A stretch of DNA of 11,053 bases from Paludibacteraceae bacterium (GTDB lineage: Bacteria > Bacteroidota > Bacteroidia > Bacteroidales > Paludibacteraceae): positions 1 through 11,053 of the forward strand of contig JAFPLG010000155.1 of the NCBI GenBank assembly GCA_017402895.1. The letters run 5' to 3'. Shown here piece after piece: positions 6,245-11,053 of this stretch. The number at the start of each line of letters is the position of its first letter. The stretch's first letter is position 1. Below the pieces are notes generated by a model. That model was given only the letters and a program-made list of their open reading frames with translations. It had not been told where the DNA came from and searched no databases. The position numbers and the translations under genes were made by a program.

Positions 6245-7730
6245 AGACGCCTCGAACTTTACGGTTGGCTAGGTGGGCAGAGGCGTAAGTAGGCGCACCC
6301 AGCTGGGTGGTGTTTTGCAGCACAGCCTGCCCGCTGTTCCATTTCTCAATCTCCGAGCGCTTGACCAGATAACCTGTGATGCGCACCAAGTCCGAATCGG
6401 AAGCATAGAAGGCTACGTATTTCTGGCCCACCTCGAAGGCGCCTTTGACGATATCCAGTACCGCAGCGGGATTCTGCTTGCCGGTGATGTCGAACGGAAG
6501 AATATCGGAGCAACCGGTCGGAATAAACCGATGGAATCGCGCAGAATGACGCAGATGGTCGTATATAGACTGAGGCTCGTCACCCACTGGAATACGGATG
6601 CCGGACGTGATGCCATGATCGGTATCAATACCTACTTGCGCGTGTAGCAACAGACGATGATCGGCTATCTCGCAATAGGGGCAGGTATAGTGCGCCACAA
6701 AATCGGAGATCGCTTGCATGATTTGCTCGGCCACGTCATCTGCCTCGGGGTCGGTGCCGTATTTCTTGCCCGGCGCAAAATGATTGGCGGCTTCGGCCAG
6801 TCCCACCAGTCCGAACATAGCCACGAAACGATCGCGCTCCACCAAACCTTCGGTAGCCAGAAAATGGCTCTCGAAGAAACCTGATTTCTCTACGATAAAA
6901 CGAATACGCTCACTCATGTAATCCGCCATGCATTGCATCGCTTCGGGCAAGAGCTTTGTGAGGAACTCTTGCTTGTCATCGGTCATGGCGGCCAATCGAG
7001 GAAGTACCAATCGGGTTAGCGTATAACTACCTCCGGCAATAGGCAGAATATTATAGCACGACGATATGCCGTATCGATCGTATGTCTTGCGATTGAGCAC
7101 ATCGTTGCAGATAGCCGGGTTAGCCACACAGAGCGAGGTATAGATAGCCTGCTCGGCATAGTCATCAGGGGTGAAAGCCGGGTCGTATTTCAGCGTCAGG
7201 TTCGGAACAGCCTGTTCCAACTCGCGGTCTACATCCAGTATCAGTCGTCCCGCCCGCGTAGCTTCCGGACCGAGATTGGCATGGCAGAACGAGTCGGTAA
7301 TCGTGCGATCGAGATAGATGAAGAAGTTACGCAACTTACGCTTCACCACCTCATCACTCAGTCCATCGATAAAGGGTTCAATCAGTCGGTCCAAGTCGCC
7401 AAGGAACACCGGATAGGTTGTAATCGACGGCACGTGGCGATAGAGCACCTGAAGGAAGGTAAGCAGTTCGTCCAAGTCTTGCGGCGGGTCCAGTTCCAGA
7501 AACTTCACTCCCTGACGCACAGCCTTCTCGTAATCGGGCATGATATAACGCGGACGATAGGGAGCGTTGCCTTCGTTGAGATTGCAGATGACTCCACTCT
7601 CCATATAATAACGCGTACGCTCGGGAATATTCAGCACCGACAACGTGTCCTCCGCAGCATGCGCCAGGGCTACCACTTTTTGTTCGTAACTTAGCTTTTG
7701 TGACGTAACAATAGAATAAATATCAGACAT
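6243..7730 (-). CDS. yjjI: YjjI-family glycyl-radical enzyme
   Basis: This 495-residue protein is a member of the small YjjI branch of glycyl-radical enzymes (E. coli YjjI is about 516 residues), whose reaction is not established as far as I know. The glycyl-radical site is Gly453 in LVRITGYLVK near the C-terminus, and the likely thiyl-radical cysteine is Cys225 in YGISSCYN. YjjI hallmarks are GNAPYRPRYIMPDY (54-67), a GGSYTLTRL stretch after the cysteine, LLHAQVGI (361-368) and VGDEP (382-386). The twin Cys of pyruvate formate-lyase and the GCVE motif of diol dehydratases are both absent, so it is neither. A CPYC pair (Cys350, Cys353) and Cys407 look additional to E. coli YjjI as I remember it. 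It lies 16 bp after the MATE gene and 20 bp before its activase, so it is surely co-transcribed with yjjW. Confidence 0.9.
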   Translation of the reverse strand: MSDIYSIVTSQKLSYEQKVVALAHAAEDTLSVLNIPERTRYYMESGVICNLNEGNAPYRPRYIMPDYEKAVRQGVKFLELDPPQDLDELLTFLQVLYRHVPSITTYPVFLGDLDRLIEPFIDGLSDEVVKRKLRNFFIYLDRTITDSFCHANLGPEATRAGRLILDVDRELEQAVPNLTLKYDPAFTPDDYAEQAIYTSLCVANPAICNDVLNRKTYDRYGISSCYNILPIAGGSYTLTRLVLPRLAAMTDDKQEFLTKLLPEAMQCMADYMSERIRFIVEKSGFFESHFLATEGLVERDRFVAMFGLVGLAEAANHFAPGKKYGTDPEADDVAEQIMQAISDFVAHYTCPYCEIADHRLLLHAQVGIDTDHGITSGIRIPVGDEPQSIYDHLRHSARFHRFIPTGCSDILPFDITGKQNPAAVLDIVKGAFEVGQKYVAFYASDSDLVRITGYLVKRSEIEKWNSGQAVLQNTTQLGAPTYASAHLANRKVRGV

Positions 7731-7746
7731 AGTATATATTGATTTT

Positions 7747-9081
7747 TCAGGTGTTAAACTTCAATGTGCGGAGCATAATCAGGGCTGTTATAGCTGAGAT
7801 TGTATCACTAATCGGAATTGCCCACCACACACCATCCAATGGATTAGCGAATACCATCGGAAGAAGGAGCGCCAACGGAATCAGATAGAGAACCTGACGC
7901 GTCAGACTCAGAAAAATAGCCTTACTCGCCATCCCGATAGAGGTGAAGAGATTGCCGGTCACCATCTGGAATCCAATAATCAGCATCGTGGAGCAAATGA
8001 TTCGCAGCGGTCTTATTGTCTGCGTAATAAGAAGTTCGTCGTGCGTAAAAATCTCCGTTACCAATCGGGGCAAACCTTCACCAAGCAGGAAAACAACACC
8101 CATCACCACAGTGGCGCAAATACAAGTCAATTTAAAACTCTGCATCACGCGGTCAAACTTGCGAGCACCATAGTTATAACCCGTGATAGGTTGCATTCCC
8201 TGATTCAATCCCATTACTATCATAGCGAACACAAAAGTGAGACGGTTGATAACACCATACGACGCAATAGCCAAATCTCCTCCCAAAGTCTTCAACTGAT
8301 TATTGATAATAATAACCACGAAACAGTGGGCAATATTATACAGAAACGGCGACATACCAATAGCCAGCGCTCGGCCGGTTATCTCTCGATTGAGTCGCCA
8401 TATTCCGCGATGGAATCGAACTAATTCGTTTCTATCAAAGAACTTGGTCATCTGCCAAACGACAGCTACCGCCTGGCTAAGAACCGTTGCCAGAGCCGCG
8501 CCGCGAACCCCCATATCCATTCCGAAGATAAACACGGGGTCTAATATGATATTCACGCTCACCGCCACAATCGTAGCCGTCATCGAGAAACGCGGATGCC
8601 CGGCCGACCGCAACATCGCATTGAGTCCGAAATAGATATGCGTCAGGATATTTCCGTATAGTATTATCTCCATGTACTCATGCGCATACAGGAGCGTGTT
8701 CTCGCTGGCGCCGAATGCCAGCAGAATCGGGTCGAGCCATATGAGTCCCACAGCCATCACAACGGCCGACAGGATAATATTCATCACGATAACATTGCCC
8801 AATACGCGATTGGCTTTGTCGTAATCCTTCTCGCCCAGATAAATGGCCAACAAAGAGGAAGCACCCACTCCGACCAAGCTACCAAAGGCAGCACAAATAT
8901 CCATAAACGGCTTCGCTATCGTCAGTGCCCCGAGAGCCAAGGCGCCGCAACCATGACCGATATAAATCGAATCCACCAGATTGTACAGCGAAGTCGCCGT
9001 CATCGCTATGATGGCGGGCATGGCGTACTTAAACAGCAGTTTATGTACGGGCGCTGTACCTAATTCGGTCGTTCGACTCAT
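7747..9081 (-). CDS. MATE-family multidrug/metabolite efflux transporter
   Basis: This 444-residue inner-membrane exporter is of normal MATE length and has hydrophobic segments consistent with 12 helices in two six-helix halves. It is expected to extrude cationic drugs or metabolites using a Na+ or H+ gradient. Family-type features are NLVDSIYIG with Asp37 in helix 1, the position of the coupling acidic residue in NorM-type pumps, GNILTHIYFGLNAMLRSAG in the first half, and NQGMQPITGYNYGARK, the classic start of the second half. The product most resembles the broad MepA-like group common in Bacteroidales. It starts 6 bases after the mrp stop and ends 16 bases before yjjI. I see no promoter of its own, so it is probably read from the mrp promoter. 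The substrate is unknown. Placement ahead of the glycyl-radical pair may or may not be functional. Confidence 0.92.
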   Translation of the reverse strand: MSRTTELGTAPVHKLLFKYAMPAIIAMTATSLYNLVDSIYIGHGCGALALGALTIAKPFMDICAAFGSLVGVGASSLLAIYLGEKDYDKANRVLGNVIVMNIILSAVVMAVGLIWLDPILLAFGASENTLLYAHEYMEIILYGNILTHIYFGLNAMLRSAGHPRFSMTATIVAVSVNIILDPVFIFGMDMGVRGAALATVLSQAVAVVWQMTKFFDRNELVRFHRGIWRLNREITGRALAIGMSPFLYNIAHCFVVIIINNQLKTLGGDLAIASYGVINRLTFVFAMIVMGLNQGMQPITGYNYGARKFDRVMQSFKLTCICATVVMGVVFLLGEGLPRLVTEIFTHDELLITQTIRPLRIICSTMLIIGFQMVTGNLFTSIGMASKAIFLSLTRQVLYLIPLALLLPMVFANPLDGVWWAIPISDTISAITALIMLRTLKFNT

Positions 9082-9087
9082 CTGTTT

Positions 9088-10128
9088 CTATAGTTGAGAA
9101 GCAATCTCTTCGAATATCGCTGCGGCGGGATGACCGGTCTGCATCGCAATCGGCCGTCCCTCGTCGCCCCCTTCACGGATGGATTGTACCAACGGAATCT
9201 GTCCCAGGAGTTTCACACCCAGTTCTTCCGCCAAGTGCTTACCACCGTCTTTGCCGAAGATATAATACTTATTCTCGGGTAATTCGGCTGGAGTAAACCA
9301 GGCCATGTTTTCCACCAATCCCAATATCGGCACATTGACCTTCTCGTTTCTGAACATCTCCACTCCTTTTCTTGCGTCCACCAGCGCGACCGGTTGAGGC
9401 GTAGTCACTACGATCACGCCCGTCAACTGCAACGTGGCTATCAGCGTTAGATGGATATCGCTTGTTCCGGGCGGCAGGTCGATTAAGAAATAGTCCAACT
9501 CGCCCCAATGGGCATCCTGGATCAGCTGCTTGATAGCATTCGAAGCCATGCCACCACGCCATATGACTGCTTGTTCGGGATTCACAAAGAACCCTATCGA
9601 AAGCATCTTCACACCATACTGCTCTATCGGTTCGATGAGTGTGCGACCGTCTTCTTCTACCGACACCGGCCGACAATCCTCAGCAAGGAACATCTTCGGC
9701 ATAGACGGACCATGGATATCCGCGTCCAGCAGTCCGACCCGATATCCCTTATTAGCCAAGGCGATAGCCAGATTGGCTGCGACAGTTGACTTGCCAACGC
9801 CACCCTTACCGCTATGAACGGCAATGACATGCTTGGCATGTAAGGGTGATTGGTGAAGGGTGATTGGTGATTGGAGGTTCTGTTTCACGAACTTCGTGTG
9901 GATATGGGCGGAGACGTTCGGATCGATATAGGTCCGGAGCGCCGTTTCCGAGGCTTTTACCACCGACTTCATAAAGGGGTCATTATCCTTCTCAAAAATC
10001 AGCGAGAACGAGACCTCAAAACCCGAAATACGGATATCGTCCTCCAGCATGCCACTCTCTACCAGATTCTTACCCGTTCCCGGATAGCGAACGTGGCGCA
10101 AAGCATCTATTACTTGTTGTGGATACAT
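9088..10128 (-). CDS. mrp: Mrp/ApbC-type P-loop ATPase (Fe-S carrier family), lacking the C-terminal CxxC
   Basis: The 346-residue product has an N-terminal MIP18/DUF59-like domain (about 1-75) joined to a ParA/MinD-type ATPase (about 99-346). The deviant Walker A is SGKGGVGKST (106-115), with LLDADIHGPSMP (133-144) and the Walker B region LIDLPPGTSD (215-224). Relatives load or carry 4Fe-4S clusters in the cytoplasm. In ApbC, Nbp35 and Ind1 a CxxC after the VENM motif holds a bridging cluster. Here VENMAWF (272-278) is followed by TPAELP with no cysteine, and the whole protein has one cysteine (Cys152), so cluster carriage is uncertain. The interdomain linker (about 86-96, QSPITLHQSPL) is coded by a heptamer repeat. 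I use the ATG at 10128, because an in-frame TTG at 10167 lies inside the promoter's -7 box. It is the first gene of the cluster. Confidence 0.93.
   Translation of the reverse strand: MYPQQVIDALRHVRYPGTGKNLVESGMLEDDIRISGFEVSFSLIFEKDNDPFMKSVVKASETALRTYIDPNVSAHIHTKFVKQNLQSPITLHQSPLHAKHVIAVHSGKGGVGKSTVAANLAIALANKGYRVGLLDADIHGPSMPKMFLAEDCRPVSVEEDGRTLIEPIEQYGVKMLSIGFFVNPEQAVIWRGGMASNAIKQLIQDAHWGELDYFLIDLPPGTSDIHLTLIATLQLTGVIVVTTPQPVALVDARKGVEMFRNEKVNVPILGLVENMAWFTPAELPENKYYIFGKDGGKHLAEELGVKLLGQIPLVQSIREGGDEGRPIAMQTGHPAAAIFEEIASQL
9843..9877. repeat. Five-unit heptamer repeat inside mrp
   Basis: On the plus strand the units are AGGGTGA, TTGGTGA, AGGGTGA, TTGGTGA and TTGGAGG, period 7, alternating between two variants. 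On the coding strand they read as CCAATCA/CCCTTCA-like units in frame with mrp. Three heptamers equal seven codons, which gives the seven-residue period seen in QSPITLHQSPL. The repeat sits exactly between the two Mrp domains. Confidence 0.85.
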
Positions 10129-10164
10129 CTTCACTTTGATCTTCCTTTTTAGGAAAACCGACTG

Positions 10165-10196
10165 CAAAATTACTCTTTTTTTCTCAAATACGCAAA
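10165..10196 (-). promoter_or_regulatory. Promoter of the mrp-MATE-yjjI-yjjW cluster
   Basis: On the minus strand, TTTG (10196-10193) is followed by 20 bases and TAATTTTG (10172-10165), a full match to TTTG-N20-TAnnTTTG. Transcription would start near 10158-10160, leaving a leader of about 30 bases before the ATG at 10128. It is back to back with the cca promoter, with 36 bases between the two -33 boxes. Confidence 0.7.
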
Positions 10197-10232
10197 ATTT
10201 GTGTGATTTTATTAGGCTTGAATAGCTAAAAA

Positions 10233-10264
10233 TTTGTATATATGCATTTTTTATTGTACATTTG
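10233..10264 (+). promoter_or_regulatory. Promoter of cca
   Basis: TTTG (10233-10236), 20 bases, then TACATTTG (10257-10264): a complete match to the Bacteroides consensus. The -7 box ends only 8 bases before the cca ATG, so the predicted start site (about 10270-10272) leaves a leader of nought to a few bases. Confidence 0.7.
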
Positions 10265-10272
10265 CACCCGAA

Positions 10273-11053
10273 ATGCGTTTGAACAACCCCGAAATAGAAA
10301 ATCCCATCCTGCGTCTGATTGGCGAAGAAGCTGACAAATTAGGTCTGGAATGTTACGTCATCGGAGGATGGGTACGCGACCTGATATTACATCGTCCCTG
10401 CACCGACATTGATGTTGTTGTAGCTCGTCCCCATGGGCCCGAACCGGGGCAGTCGGGGATAGGTATTTCTATAGCAGAAGCTGTTGCCAAGCGTCTTGGA
10501 AGGGGCACTCACCTTTCTATATTCCGTACGTACGGAACGGCACAAGTCAAAAGAAAAAACTTGGAACTTGAGTTTGTGGGAGCGCGACGTGAGAGCTACC
10601 GACACGATAGCCGCAACCCTATCGTAGAGGACGGTTCACTCCAGGAAGACCAAAATAGACGCGATTTCACCATCAATGCGATGGCCATCCGTCTGAACGT
10701 GTCCCAATATGGAGAACTCGTAGATCCATTCGATGGAATCGGAGATTTAGAGCGATGCATCATACGCACTCCTTTAGATCCGGATATCACCTTTTCCGAT
10801 GACCCGCTGCGTATGATGCGGGCCATCCGCTTTGCCACACAACTGGGATTTAACCTAGACAGCAAGACCTATGATGCTATTTGCCGCAACCGCGAGCGAA
10901 TACAAATTATCACTCGCGAACGCATCAACGAAGAGTTGCATAAAATCATGCTCAGCCGAAGACCATCAGAAGGCTGGATACTTCTTGACAAGACGGGACT
11001 ATTACCTCTTATTTTCCCGGAACTATCTGCACTCAAGGGAATAGAAACCGTTA
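10273..11053 (+). CDS. cca: CCA tRNA nucleotidyltransferase / poly(A) polymerase family protein (cut by right edge)
   Basis: The enzyme adds or repairs the 3'-terminal CCA of tRNAs in the cytoplasm from CTP and ATP without a template. About 260 residues are visible and the frame stays open to the window edge. Class II signatures are present: GGWVRD (31-36), the metal-binding Asp45-x-Asp47 in TDIDVVV, RRDFTINAMA (129-138), DPFDGIGDLE (151-160) and DPLRMMRAIRFA (177-188). The following helical region suggests an HD-domain-containing member as in other Bacteroidota, but that part lies beyond the edge. Residues about 51-60 (ARPHGPEPGQ) look like a short proline/glycine-rich insertion in the loop after the catalytic strand, coded by unusually G/C-rich DNA. 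The Bacteroides-type promoter sits almost on top of the ATG. Confidence 0.94.
   Translation, partial: MRLNNPEIENPILRLIGEEADKLGLECYVIGGWVRDLILHRPCTDIDVVVARPHGPEPGQSGIGISIAEAVAKRLGRGTHLSIFRTYGTAQVKRKNLELEFVGARRESYRHDSRNPIVEDGSLQEDQNRRDFTINAMAIRLNVSQYGELVDPFDGIGDLERCIIRTPLDPDITFSDDPLRMMRAIRFATQLGFNLDSKTYDAICRNRERIQIITRERINEELHKIMLSRRPSEGWILLDKTGLLPLIFPELSALKGIETV

Noticed and set aside
6243..7730. Calling the glycyl-radical enzyme pyruvate formate-lyase or anaerobic ribonucleotide reductase
   Set aside because: It is much shorter than either, lacks the twin active-site Cys of pyruvate formate-lyase and the C-terminal zinc site and ATP-cone of NrdD, and matches YjjI around the cysteine and glycine motifs.
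9843..9877. Heptamer arrays as CRISPR repeats
   Set aside because: The units are 7 bases, directly abutting without spacers, and lie inside coding sequence. No cas genes are present.
10129..10167. Longer mrp start at a TTG codon at 10167
   Set aside because: The TTG is part of the -7 promoter box TAATTTTG, upstream of the predicted transcript start. The ATG at 10128 begins the normal DUF59-like domain.

Overview
This window is a gene-dense chromosomal segment of an anaerobic member of the Bacteroidota, most likely the order Bacteroidales. Three lines support this. The promoters match the Bacteroides pattern TTTG-N20-TAnnTTTG. The gene starts lack obvious Shine-Dalgarno sequences and are preceded by A/T-rich DNA. 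The proteins fit an anaerobic, succinate/propionate-type fermenter (CoA-transferase, class II aldolase, glycyl-radical enzyme). I do not assign a genus. The ten genes include nine complete or partial genes on the minus strand and one partial gene on the plus strand. I see no rRNA, tRNA, insertion sequence, CRISPR array or phage gene.

Layout, read in the direction of minus-strand transcription from the right. A divergent promoter region at about 10129-10272 serves cca (plus strand, cut by the right edge) and a minus-strand cluster mrp > MATE transporter > yjjI > yjjW. The gaps in that cluster are 6, 16 and 20 bp, so it looks like one operon. A short spacer at 5399-5502 holds a perfect inverted repeat and a promoter. 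It is followed by an OPT-family transporter, class II fructose-bisphosphate aldolase (43 bp gap), a succinyl/acetyl-CoA transferase (1 bp gap), clpP (44 bp gap, with a possible promoter of its own) and clpX (overlapping clpP by one base, cut by the left edge).

The most interesting part is the operon with a YjjI-type glycyl-radical enzyme of unknown reaction and its radical-SAM activase, transcribed behind an Mrp-type P-loop ATPase and a MATE exporter. The Mrp lacks the C-terminal CxxC pair that carries the bridging Fe-S cluster in the well-studied members. Two different genes of this operon carry period-7 tandem repeats of related sequence (AATnnCC). One codes for the linker between the two Mrp domains. 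The other fills the whole yjjI-yjjW junction, including the yjjW start codon. The left half is housekeeping: peptide uptake, glycolysis, CoA transfer in fermentation, and Clp proteolysis. There the notable point is that clpP follows a CoA-transferase gene rather than tig.
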